A stretch of 64,000 nt of DNA, taken from positions 124,001-188,000 of the forward strand of contig NZ_NESC01000007.1 in NCBI RefSeq assembly GCF_003063575.1, in the 5' to 3' direction. The notes below the pieces were generated by a model. The model searched no databases and had not been told where the DNA came from. It saw only the letters and a list, made by a program, of their open reading frames with translations. Every line of letters begins with the position of its first letter. Positions within the stretch are counted from its first letter, which is position 1. The position numbers were made by a program, and so were the translations under genes. Origin of the DNA: Limnohabitans sp. Jir72 (GTDB taxonomy: Bacteria; Pseudomonadota; Gammaproteobacteria; Burkholderiales; Burkholderiaceae_C). This document shows positions 27,667-36,238 of the stretch, piece after piece.

Positions 27667-29314
27667 ATGGAAGCCATTGATTTTTAAAAAAATTTCCGGA
27701 ACAACTACCAGATTGGATTGGGAATTTCACGTCAAAATCAAATTTTTCAAGAGAAAAATTTTTCGAAAATCGAATTGTTTTCTATACAGAATCAGGTTTT
27801 GATGGGCAACCAATACGACTATTTGGCTCACCACATGCTGCTCATACGTTTATTTATACTGACTATGCTCGAAATAAAGAGCAAATACTTGCTGAGTTTT
27901 CACGGCCACGTGGCTATTTCAAAGGTTACAATAGCTTTGCAAGACTGCATTTGACTCAAGATCAAATTACCCCTCATCCATGGCAGGCGCATATTCAAGC
28001 AGACGAAATACCAAGGTATAGTTTCGCCGACCTGAAAAATCCATTTGGATTTTTAGAAATTCTTGAGCGCGAAATACACCTCAATGACGAACATGGTCCA
28101 AAGCGACTTGCTGTCCTTTTTCTTGGAGCTGATGCGGTAGCTACATATGACGCTTTATTTGGACAAACCAATTCATAAGCCCAATACGCCATCATAGTCC
28201 AAGACAATGGTTTCGGTGGCAACTACACGTCATTTGGTCAAGGTGGTTTATTGGAAAAATTGCTCAAAGAACTAATAAATTCCCAGAATGGTTATTAGGT
28301 GCCCAGAATTTTGAAAAATGGTCTGAATATCAAAAAATAGACGATGTAAACGGTGAGTCAGGTGGCGAGTGGGCCAGGTACACAAGAAAACTTTATCGCG
28401 GAGAAAAAAGTAATTTTAAATTCAATCAAGGAAAAATCATGTTGCAATTTCACCCACCAGAAAATTTAAAAAATATTTTCTCAATCCCATTAGACTTAAC
28501 CTCATGGGAGCATTCAACTTATCACAATACAAATCAAGGCGATACTCCAACAAGAGAGCGTGCAACCTATAGTACAGTTAGCAATGCATTAAATTATTTA
28601 CCAAATCAAAAAAATGACTTACCGGAATACGGATTATATATACTTGCATTCGAAATACCCGAACCTCATATTTATATAGGCATTTCAACCCAAGATGCAG
28701 CTGCGAATATTGCAGACAGAATAAAGCGCCATAGAGTTAAAGCAACAGGATCTCACGTAGGGAACACATCAGCTACTACAGGAGGAGTACATCATCCTGA
28801 AAATTGGAAAATATTTGCGTGTTCACGCTACGCACAAATGCTGAGATTAAATACACCGGATGATCTTTCCGATACACGAATACTGATAGCAGAAATATCA
28901 AGCGAAATACCTGGAATAGATCTAAACACCTATGAAAAATACATCATGAACAATCAAAATGGAGTTCTTGATGATATCTGCGATAAATTATGGCCAAAAC
29001 GTAATTCCGATGTAATTATTATAAATAAAATCACCAAATATAATGGCTCAACCAAACTTCCAATATCATTATTCAATAACGAAGACTCCATAGCCAATAC
29101 TGATGATTCAATTAATAATCAAAGTGGATTAGAAAATTGCAATACACAAAACCAAGATGACAGAAACTCTGAAACATCTGAAAGTCAGCCGAACAACACA
29201 ATCACATCAAACAACAATAATAGATTATGCCAATGCTCATCCACCGATCAGTTAATTAATTTTGAAAAAATATTAATCAATTCCCTGGGTGATTTACCAA
29301 AAGAATTGAGCTGA
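27667..29314 (+). pseudogene. Broken GIY-YIG protein gene (two frameshifts and one stop)
   Basis: A coherent protein of about 550 residues can be read from ATG 27667 (MEAID) if one base is restored in the T/A run at 27681-27692, the TAA at 28176-28178 is ignored and one base is restored in the A-run at 28255-28259. The N-terminal half (FPEQLPDWIGNF, RLFGSPHAAHTFIYTDYARN, FADLKNPFGFLEILERE, LAVLFLGADAVATYDALFG, QDNGFGGNYTSFGQGG) is an unrecognised domain. The C-terminal half, intact from 28439, has GLYILAFE and HIYIGIS followed by ADRIKRHRV, a GIY-YIG core, then a low-complexity Asn/Ser-rich tail. The DNA is strongly AT-rich. Real decay is likely, but homopolymer sequencing errors could explain the two shifts. 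The 28439-29314 part may still be expressed. Confidence 0.68.
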
Positions 29315-29344
29315 CTGGGTTCCGGACTCACATCAGAACAAGAT

Positions 29345-29734
29345 TTGGCAATTGAAGCGAATATACGAGGTACATCCATATGCCTTCAATTAAAAATGGG
29401 TTGCACAGACGATCAATGTACATGCATTATAAATTTACGACCATGGCATTGGAAATTTGGCAACTCATATGCCACACGCAATCATCAACTCGTATTCAAA
29501 GATACCATTGTAAAAATATTTGGAATACACAATCTGAATAACATACACAATCCAGGTCAACGAATGTATTTCAAACCATTTCAGTCGAATCCAAATAGCG
29601 ATGTGAAATTCAATGCACAAGATCCAAACACTCGTTCAGTTATCGGAAATTGTGCAGCACTGCCGAATGGTGGCCATCTAAATTTTAAAGATGCAATAGA
29701 ATTAATACTCAATCATTTCTCAATATACCTATAA
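29345..29734 (+). CDS. Stand-alone C-terminal module related to the 420-residue GIY-YIG protein
   Basis: 129 residues from a TTG start; no ATG is available near the conserved part. It aligns with the end of the 25922-27184 product: TSICLQLKM...INLRP against FRVQLKLS...VNVRP, HNPGQRMYFKPF against RNPGTPFFKPF, and GGHLNFKDAIELILNHF against GGHFNLNLRDALNLFLNTF. The frame is continuous with the preceding broken gene apart from the TGA at 29312, so it may once have been that protein's C-terminus. Function unknown. Confidence 0.6.
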   Translation: MAIEANIRGTSICLQLKMGCTDDQCTCIINLRPWHWKFGNSYATRNHQLVFKDTIVKIFGIHNLNNIHNPGQRMYFKPFQSNPNSDVKFNAQDPNTRSVIGNCAALPNGGHLNFKDAIELILNHFSIYL

Positions 29735-29768
29735 ATTCAAATTCATTAAATCATCAAAAATTCACATC

Positions 29769-30533
29769 ATGAACATAAAGAATTTCAGCACCAAACTGCC
29801 AATTGACACAAATCTATTATCTTTAATTGGCAGAATACTCATACTATGCAGATCGGAAATGCGAGAGGTCGCCTCATCAATTCCCGTTTATTTATTAAAC
29901 AATATTGATTTTGCAAAAGAGATTGACTCACAACTCGAACAATCCTTCGAATTTAACGACAATCCTGAATCGGCACCAAGCACAGAATTTCTAGGATGCT
30001 ATTGTGATGAGTGGCCTGTGTTTAACTTATCAGAAAATGAAAAAATATTCTTGTGTCCAGAAAGAATTTTTCATGCTGCAACACGATATTGCAATGGTGA
30101 TTATCAAGGACTATTCATAAAAGTTCTTCTTCATGAGTATTCACATGCAGCCATGGCACTGAGTTTTTTCTGTGAATCTTCTGGAAAATATACATGGATC
30201 ACTGAAAGTATGGCCAATGTAGGAGCACTCGAAGCGCTCTATACAGCAACGGAAAAAAAATTGATCGACCCAGAAACTTTCAAATCCTTATATAAATTTT
30301 GCACCATTCAGCCAGCTGCTTATCACTTAGGGGCTATTTTAAGCCAGTCTGATTTCATTAAAAAAAGCTGGGTCACTGCAAATGATATATGGAATGGGGA
30401 TTTTGACAATAACAAAGTTTTCCCCTCCATACTCAATTACTTTGGCCACTCCGATCCATTAGGAAAAGCATATCCAAACAATAACTTCACCGATGCAATT
30501 ATTCAAGACTATGAAGAATATTTTCTTATTTAA
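29769..30533 (+). CDS. Putative zinc metallopeptidase-like protein (HExxH)
   Basis: 254-residue protein with HEYSH at 122-126 and a downstream acidic residue in ITESMAN (Glu146), the arrangement of a gluzincin-type active site with two histidines and one glutamate. No signal peptide or membrane helix is seen, so it is probably cytoplasmic. The rest does not resemble a family I can name. The gene is AT-rich like its neighbours and lies 34 bp after the module gene, so it may be in the same transcript. Peptidase activity is inferred from the motif. Confidence 0.68.
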   Translation: MNIKNFSTKLPIDTNLLSLIGRILILCRSEMREVASSIPVYLLNNIDFAKEIDSQLEQSFEFNDNPESAPSTEFLGCYCDEWPVFNLSENEKIFLCPERIFHAATRYCNGDYQGLFIKVLLHEYSHAAMALSFFCESSGKYTWITESMANVGALEALYTATEKKLIDPETFKSLYKFCTIQPAAYHLGAILSQSDFIKKSWVTANDIWNGDFDNNKVFPSILNYFGHSDPLGKAYPNNNFTDAIIQDYEEYFLI

Positions 30534-30553
30534 AAAAATAATTCAGGTATTTC

Positions 30554-31018
30554 TCACGGTCTCAGCACAGTGCCGATGGCATTGAGTTTCGCCTGCATCA
30601 ACTCGACAATTTCCTCGAGTTCCATCAATCGACGCTCCATGTCAATGATGGCGTTTGTCGTTTCATCTTGAGAAACCGCACTCGGATCTTCAGACTCCTC
30701 GGGATCTTCGTCAGGTGAAGGCATGTCGGCAAGTCGTATAGGTGTGAAATATTCGTCATTCAAGCTTATTTCAATGAGGAGTTCACGATTGATCAATCGA
30801 TGAGGGCGATTTCTTCGTTGATGAGTTTTTCTAATGATGATAATTCCAGCTTCCCGCAAAGTGCGTAAATGAGGTTGAATTTGTGCGCTGAGAGTTGCCG
30901 GCTCCGTTGCAGGAAAGTCGCGCCCCAAGAGCTGACGAACCATGCTGGGGGTAAACGCGTCACTATTTTTACAAATCAAATTAATCGCGATAGCAACTTG
31001 CTTCAGTGATGGAATCAT
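30554..31018 (-). CDS. Small putative winged-helix protein with C-terminal coiled coil
   Basis: 154-residue protein. Residues 1-75 look like a helix-turn-helix unit (SLKQVAIAINLICKNSD, MVRQLLGRDFP, LRTLREAGIIIIRKTHQRRNRPHR). An acidic linker (about 100-120, many Asp/Glu/Ser/Pro) leads to a coiled coil, IIDMERRLMELEEIVELMQAKL. It is convergent with the metallopeptidase gene. It could be a local regulator of the island. No specific family recognised. Confidence 0.65.
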   Translation of the reverse strand: MIPSLKQVAIAINLICKNSDAFTPSMVRQLLGRDFPATEPATLSAQIQPHLRTLREAGIIIIRKTHQRRNRPHRLINRELLIEISLNDEYFTPIRLADMPSPDEDPEESEDPSAVSQDETTNAIIDMERRLMELEEIVELMQAKLNAIGTVLRP

Positions 31019-31153
31019 AGCTGTCTCTCAAAAAATTAAATACTCTTAATTATATCTAGTGATTTAAGAAAAAATCTATTTTATTCAATAAAGCACAAAA
31101 ATTTTTTATTTTTAAATTGACTTTTTACCGTTCAAACGGATGAATCGGATCAA

Positions 31154-31318
31154 ATGTATGTGGATGTCATTTGCAAGTTTGGTGATGACACGTCCAAAGA
31201 ATCATCGACACTCAGACTTGATCTGCCGGATCGCCCCATGAACGTGCTTATTCTCGATGGGCCAGAAGAAGTCATCGCCCACAGGGATTGGGCGGACAAG
31301 ACAGAAGCAGCAACTTAA
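31154..31318 (+). CDS. Possible small protein, unknown
   Basis: A 54-residue frame from ATG 31154 (MYVDVICKFGDDTSK ... EEVIAHRDWADKTEAAT) with higher GC than the AT-rich DNA before it. No good ribosome site is visible. It may be a small gene or the remnant of a larger one. The rest of the gap at 31019-31394 holds nothing I can identify. Confidence 0.3.
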   Translation: MYVDVICKFGDDTSKESSTLRLDLPDRPMNVLILDGPEEVIAHRDWADKTEAAT

Positions 31319-31394
31319 CCGCGTTCCCGTTTGCCTCGCCTTGATAGTGTGGCAATCTCCAATTTGCGCGTAAGGGCAAGCGGGTGGCATGGCC

Positions 31395-33710
31395 TTATGC
31401 CACATTCAAGAAGCCCATTACCCCCTTAGATGCCCCCTTTTTGACACCCACCGCCAACTCCAGTTGACGCACAAGCGCCACAGCAGAATGGACTGCTTGC
31501 AATTTGCAACGGCGCCAAACCTGCTCAAAATCACCGGGGGTCAAACCACGCATTCGCGCAATTCGCGATTCCAGTGTGGCGTCGATATCATCAATACCAA
31601 GTTTTTCGCAGACTTTGACAAACATGCTCCAGGCAGCCTGTGGCTTCATGAAGTCAATTTTGATAGCCATATCAAAACGCCGCAATGAGGCTTCATCCAG
31701 ATTTTCAAACAGATTGGTCGATGCGATGAAAATGCCATCAAAGCTTTCCATCTGGGTCAACATTTCATTGACTTGAGTGACCTCCCATTGATGCGAGGCC
31801 TTCTGACGCTCCTGCAAAAATGAATCCACCTCGTCCATCTGCAAAATGGCACAATGCTGCCTCGCCCGGCTGAAAGCTTGCGCAATGTTACGTTCCGTCT
31901 CACCCAGAAAAGGACTGATCAATTCCGAGACCTTGACGACCAGATGCTCCACATCCAGGCTCTGGGCCACCCACTGGCCAAAGGCCGTCTTGCCTGTTCC
32001 TGGTGGCCCATACAGGCACAAACGACCGCTGCCCGTGTCGTTCAGCGAGTTGCGCAAAAGCTCCAGATCGACATCGGTGTTGATCCATTCCGGCTTGAAC
32101 TCTTCAATGCTGAAGCCCGTTTGCCCACGCAGATTGATCAAAGCGCTCCCTTGTGTTTTGAGTTTTCTGTTGATCAAATGAATGCTCATTGAATCACGCT
32201 CTGCCTGGCACACATTCATCACTTTGACCGTCTTGGCCGTTTGCTCAATCAATGCGGGAGAAATATCCATGTGCTTGGCAAGTTGAATGCGCACTTGCTG
32301 GGTGATGGCACCATCAAAAGCTTTGTCCAGCATCTTGAGTCGCTGTTCCTGGCTGGGCGTAGGCATTTCAAAGCACACCGTGAAACGGCGCAAATAAGCT
32401 TCATCAAAACCCGCAATCGTGTTGGAAATCCAGATGGTGGGAATCAGGTTACTCTCCAACATCTTGTTAATCCAAGATTTACGGGGCACTTTGGCCTCGT
32501 CGTCTTCACTCAAGGCAAACGGCCCTTGCTGAAGCACCTCGGCACACTCATCAAACATCAACAGCGTCGGCTGGTCTCGGAAAAATGCTTGGGCCATGCG
32601 GTAACTGCGCAAACGACGAATCGGCGTCACAGCCTCCCCCGCCAGGTTGTTCGGGCTGATTTCAATCAACTGCACATGCAATTGAGTTGCGAGCATGCGG
32701 GCATATTCGGTTTTGCCCGTTCCAGGCTTGCCATACACAAGGATATTGATGCCCTTGCTCCCTTCATGAATGGCCTGGGAAAGCACGGCGCGACAGATCT
32801 GCAAGTCAATGCGCACATGCTCGTAGTCCTTTGCCTGCAATGCAACCCCCGTCACAGGCTTGACAAATCCTTCCAGCAACAACCGGATGTCTTCTTGTGG
32901 CACCAGCATGCGAGCTGCAAACGAGTTGGTCAACAGATCAATCAATTGACGCAAGGCATAGCGACCATTCATGTCAATTGAAAGCAATCCAGTCGTGCAC
33001 AGCTTGGCCTCACGTTTGAGTGCCATGGCAACCATTTCATGTTTTTGTCGCAGCATGGGCGCAAGGATTCGCTCAGCGGCATATCCCAACAGCTCGCTGC
33101 CAATGACTTCACACAAGGAATCCATGACAGATTCCGCATGAATCAATATACCCAAGCCGAGAAGATCACGCTCAAGCGTGCTCAGCCCAATCAGTGAAGT
33201 CAATGCATCGAGATTCTGATTGAGTGCATCAGGAAAATGGCAAGCCAGCCCATCACGACTTTCCCAGCGAAGCAAATGCTGCTCCAGCGTTTGCTGCACT
33301 TGACCCAAGGTATGAGCTTGCGCAAATTCATCCAGGTTGGGCATGCCCAAAAACTGCGAAAGCTTCACCAGATTGAAGCCGAATCGCCCCTTGAGCTTTC
33401 CAAGTGCGGGTGTCATCACCAAAACGCGCAAGCACACAATGCGCAGCCAAGCCGCATACGCTGGCTTGTGACAGGCAAGTTCTTGAATATCAACGCCAGG
33501 AAAAGTCTCATCCAGCACCAATTCGACCTCAGCCGCGCAAGCATCTTCGCCTCCGCCTGCGAACTCCTCCGCAGCCGACTTTTCAATCGCCTGATCAAGC
33601 AAGCGACTTTGCTGCAGCAATTGCGCCCAGCTGTCGTTGCGGTTGCTGCTCATCGAGCTGCCCCCCAACTCGTCAAATTTTTCTTCGAAACTCATGACCA
33701 TCCCCATCAC
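31395..33710 (-). CDS. Dual AAA+ ATPase (CDC48/FtsH-like modules)
   Basis: 771-residue protein with an N-terminal helical region (about 1-300) and two AAA+ modules. Module 1 has Walker A GKPGTGKTE (about 326) and a Walker B-like LLMFDECAEVL. Module 2 has GPPGTGKTA (about 568), Walker B ILQMDEVDSFL, the sensor IFIASTNLF and arginine finger region LRRFDMAIKI. No protease domain is attached. Such proteins remodel or unfold protein or nucleoprotein complexes. The GTG at 33710, or ATGs at 33707, 33701 and 33695, could be the start; the last has the best upstream purine run. It lies in the middle of the island. Function inferred. Confidence 0.85.
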   Translation of the reverse strand: MMGMVMSFEEKFDELGGSSMSSNRNDSWAQLLQQSRLLDQAIEKSAAEEFAGGGEDACAAEVELVLDETFPGVDIQELACHKPAYAAWLRIVCLRVLVMTPALGKLKGRFGFNLVKLSQFLGMPNLDEFAQAHTLGQVQQTLEQHLLRWESRDGLACHFPDALNQNLDALTSLIGLSTLERDLLGLGILIHAESVMDSLCEVIGSELLGYAAERILAPMLRQKHEMVAMALKREAKLCTTGLLSIDMNGRYALRQLIDLLTNSFAARMLVPQEDIRLLLEGFVKPVTGVALQAKDYEHVRIDLQICRAVLSQAIHEGSKGINILVYGKPGTGKTEYARMLATQLHVQLIEISPNNLAGEAVTPIRRLRSYRMAQAFFRDQPTLLMFDECAEVLQQGPFALSEDDEAKVPRKSWINKMLESNLIPTIWISNTIAGFDEAYLRRFTVCFEMPTPSQEQRLKMLDKAFDGAITQQVRIQLAKHMDISPALIEQTAKTVKVMNVCQAERDSMSIHLINRKLKTQGSALINLRGQTGFSIEEFKPEWINTDVDLELLRNSLNDTGSGRLCLYGPPGTGKTAFGQWVAQSLDVEHLVVKVSELISPFLGETERNIAQAFSRARQHCAILQMDEVDSFLQERQKASHQWEVTQVNEMLTQMESFDGIFIASTNLFENLDEASLRRFDMAIKIDFMKPQAAWSMFVKVCEKLGIDDIDATLESRIARMRGLTPGDFEQVWRRCKLQAVHSAVALVRQLELAVGVKKGASKGVMGFLNVA

Positions 33711-33758
33711 TGCTTAAAAAGTTTTATCAAGACATCCACACAAAAATGACCATCGAGA

Positions 33759-34451
33759 TCATTTTTTAGGCTTCAAAAAATTGATACTCATCACAATCAA
33801 GTGAACATTTCTTGCATCCTGGTCAGTCTCCAGAGGCTGAGAGTCGGTCAAGACATATTTATGACCATCACTGATCAAGCTCCAGTAACACATACCGCCA
33901 GCGGCGTGAAATCCGCCTGCGTCCTCCGTACTGCAAATAGCGGGCGACGCATAGCCCGACCATTGTTGGGTCTGAATTTTTTCAGCGGACTCATTGTTGA
34001 AACGTCCGTAGGCAAGGCGAAGGTCCTTACCAAGCCCCTCAAAAACGTAATACCGAATGTTTGCACGGACAAAATCACCTGTCCCCGTGGAAAGATGAAG
34101 CAGGTACAAACCATCGTTACTGTGAATCCGGCCATTGAAGGCCCGGTCCGCACTGTCAATTTGAGCGTATTTGGTCTTCTTTTTTTGCACTGAAGATCGC
34201 TTATCCAAGTAGATGTCGTCACCTTGGGTCCAGACCTTCCAGTGGCGCGGATATTTGAGTTGAACGCCCAATGTTTGATCAGAAAAATCGAGCCAATCAC
34301 GAGTCAGGTGACTGACCTTGTTTTGTGCGAAGCCCGTAGAACTCAGCACAGCAATCACAAGCCCCAAGGCCCATGTTTTGCTTTTAAGCTCTACAGTTTC
34401 CGTGATGCGCTGCCAGGCAGTTTTCTTGGTGTTTTTCATGGGGTAAGGCAT
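33759..34451 (-). CDS. Exported protein of unknown function
   Basis: 230-residue protein with a basic N-terminus and a hydrophobic stretch (TWALGLVIAVLSSTGFAQ, about residues 26-43), read as a signal peptide. A second ATG four codons in (34439) is equally possible. The mature part contains SDQTLGVQLKYPRHWKV, which resembles the start of periplasmic stress-type (PsbP/DUF1795-like) folds, and three cysteines that could form disulfides. It lies 48 bp upstream of the dual AAA+ gene on the same strand. No known family assigned. Confidence 0.7.
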   Translation of the reverse strand: MPYPMKNTKKTAWQRITETVELKSKTWALGLVIAVLSSTGFAQNKVSHLTRDWLDFSDQTLGVQLKYPRHWKVWTQGDDIYLDKRSSVQKKKTKYAQIDSADRAFNGRIHSNDGLYLLHLSTGTGDFVRANIRYYVFEGLGKDLRLAYGRFNNESAEKIQTQQWSGYASPAICSTEDAGGFHAAGGMCYWSLISDGHKYVLTDSQPLETDQDARNVHLIVMSINFLKPKK

Positions 34452-34780
34452 GTGGATGTCGTACTGTGGTGAGACCTATAGATTACCCACTGTCGGAGAA
34501 GAATTTCATCACCCAAAACTCTTCAAAGATTTGATTCAGAAAGTCAAATTTCATGCCCCTTGCCCAGTAGACTGGGCCGACCATCAATGAAAACTTGAGC
34601 GTATCAATCAACCCAACGCCCCTGCAAATGCGTCTTGGGAAACCAAAGAATTCGCGTTGCAATTTTGAAACCTGTAGAAGCGATACAGGTTTAACAGAAG
34701 GTCGCACATGATTTTCAGCAATGACAATATTTGTCGCCTACATGCGGGATGATCATGTGAAGTAACAGAAGGGTGCTGTC
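34452..34780. other. Intergenic region with a hairpin
   Basis: The 329-bp gap between divergent genes contains the perfect inverted repeat AAACCTGTA / TACAGGTTT (34668-34676 and 34684-34692, 7-nt loop), without a T-run. It should carry promoters for both directions. A short reverse frame at 34483-34707 has no supporting features and I do not call it. Confidence 0.5.
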
Positions 34781-35275
34781 ATGAGAAACGATATGCAAAA
34801 GGTGATTGTCGAACGGGCGCGTGTCGCGCATCACCATGCGTGGACCACCACGCGCGATTTGAATATGAAACGCAACGCCTACCGCAAAGCGAAATTCTTC
34901 CATCTTGACGAATACGGGGATGTATGCGACGAATTCTCTGGAAAGAAATTGCCCATGCGCTCTCGACAGCTGGGCTACAAGCTGAAAATGTTCAATGAAA
35001 ATTTGCGGCCTTTGTGGCGCTTTCTGCATTCCCGTGTTGGCCGCCACTGGAATGACGTCTACTCAGAAATCATGGCGCAGTTGAATCGCCAGTCGACCAT
35101 CCAAAATCATGTACTTCAACACTTGCAGTGGGAGGTCATTCAACACACTATCCGTGCTGCCGATGGTCGCGTCTGGGAATGGGGTCCGAATCACAGCCCC
35201 TGTGATCATGAGGGGTGTTTTTACCTGGAGCCAGAAACAGGCCGACTCTGCGCAGGAAAAGTCAAACGTAAATGA
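34781..35275 (+). CDS. Conserved-type protein of unknown function
   Basis: 164 basic residues. The segment RPLWRFLHSRVGRHWNDVYSEIMAQLN (about 77-103), followed by NHVLQHLQWEV, recalls a widespread uncharacterised family that I cannot name with certainty. The C-terminus has CDHEGCFYLEPETGRLC with three cysteines. It overlaps the DnaB-like gene by 4 bp (ATGA), indicating translational coupling. A start at 34781 follows a purine-rich stretch. No function proposed. Confidence 0.7.
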   Translation: MRNDMQKVIVERARVAHHHAWTTTRDLNMKRNAYRKAKFFHLDEYGDVCDEFSGKKLPMRSRQLGYKLKMFNENLRPLWRFLHSRVGRHWNDVYSEIMAQLNRQSTIQNHVLQHLQWEVIQHTIRAADGRVWEWGPNHSPCDHEGCFYLEPETGRLCAGKVKRK

Positions 35276-36147
35276 TTCATACAGTTTCTCAACATCATGA
35301 ACATTGCAGAAAACACATGAGAAATAACCAACAGCAGAAGATTGGGATCACTACAGGATTCCGCGACATCGACCTGATGACCCAGGGCCTGTGCGTTGGC
35401 AACCTGCTCGTTTTGGCGGGTCGCCCCTGCATGAAACAAACCGTGTTTGCGATGAACATCGCAGAACATGTCGCTGTCTCAGAAAAATTACCAGTGGCCG
35501 TTTTTTTACTGGAAAAAGATGAAGGCCAGACGGCCTCCCGCATCGTCAACGACATTGGCCTGCAGGATCAGGTCGATCTGAACAACGAAACAAGCCATGA
35601 CAAACAGGAACAAAGCCTCCATGGCCTTATCAAGCATTCAGGCCCGAATGACTTGCACTTACTGGAAACTCACGGCCTTTCAGTGAGCGCGTTGCGCGCC
35701 CATTTGCAGCAGCTATTACAGCAATGCGGACCTCTGGGACTCATCGTCTTGGACCGCCTTCAGTTGATGAGTAATACCCCCCCATTGAACGAAGCAGGCA
35801 ACACCTCTGATTTGTGCTGCCTGACACAGGCCTTGAAGCTCGTGGCCATGGAATTCCAATGTCCCTTGCTGGTGCTTTCTGATCTGCCAGAAAGAATCGA
35901 AACACGCACATACAAGCGGCCCACAACGAAAGATTTACGTGCATGGGGCAACATTGACCAAATTGCCGATGTTATCTTTTTTATTTACCGCGACGACTGC
36001 TACAACAAGAATACCTTCAACCCAGGGATTATCGAAATCACTGTGATCAAGAAAGCCAGCGGCATTGCGGGAAAGGTGCGGTTTGCATTTGAACCAAGCC
36101 CGACCCAGCGCTTCTTGACACTTTCCTCAGAGACTGATGATTACTGA
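35272..36147 (+). CDS. DnaB-like C-terminal (RecA-fold) protein with degenerate Walker A
   Basis: 291 residues matching only the ATPase half of replicative helicase DnaB: GITTGFRDIDLMTQGL (about 25-40), LVLAGRP, FAMNIAEHVA, Walker B LIVLDRLQLM, and the LRAWGNIDQIADVIFFIYRDDCYNKNT stretch that corresponds to DnaB motif 4. The N-terminal primase-interacting domain is absent. The Walker A is GRPCMKQT (50-57) instead of GRPSMGKT, so the essential Gly-Lys is lost and ATP hydrolysis is doubtful. It may be a regulator, decoy or partner of cellular DnaB, or bind DNA in defence. Coupled to the upstream unknown gene. Confidence 0.8.
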   Translation: MIHTVSQHHEHCRKHMRNNQQQKIGITTGFRDIDLMTQGLCVGNLLVLAGRPCMKQTVFAMNIAEHVAVSEKLPVAVFLLEKDEGQTASRIVNDIGLQDQVDLNNETSHDKQEQSLHGLIKHSGPNDLHLLETHGLSVSALRAHLQQLLQQCGPLGLIVLDRLQLMSNTPPLNEAGNTSDLCCLTQALKLVAMEFQCPLLVLSDLPERIETRTYKRPTTKDLRAWGNIDQIADVIFFIYRDDCYNKNTFNPGIIEITVIKKASGIAGKVRFAFEPSPTQRFLTLSSETDDY

Positions 36148-36238
36148 AAATGTCTTGATGCATGCTTGAGCGTTCGACTGAACAATCTGAACGCTGAAAA
36201 CACCGCGGCGCTGAATCCCTCAAACCAGCAACTTGCAG

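Noticed and set aside
27599..27954. Two short forward frames (67 and 78 residues)
   Set aside because: They are out-of-frame readings of the broken GIY-YIG gene; the correct frame gives a coherent sequence with GSPHAAHTFIYTDYARN.
31202..31405. 67-residue reverse frame
   Set aside because: Composition is not protein-like and it lies opposite a slightly better small forward frame at 31154.
34483..34707. 74-residue reverse frame in the island
   Set aside because: No ribosome site, no recognisable motif, and it covers a perfect hairpin in a region expected to hold divergent promoters.
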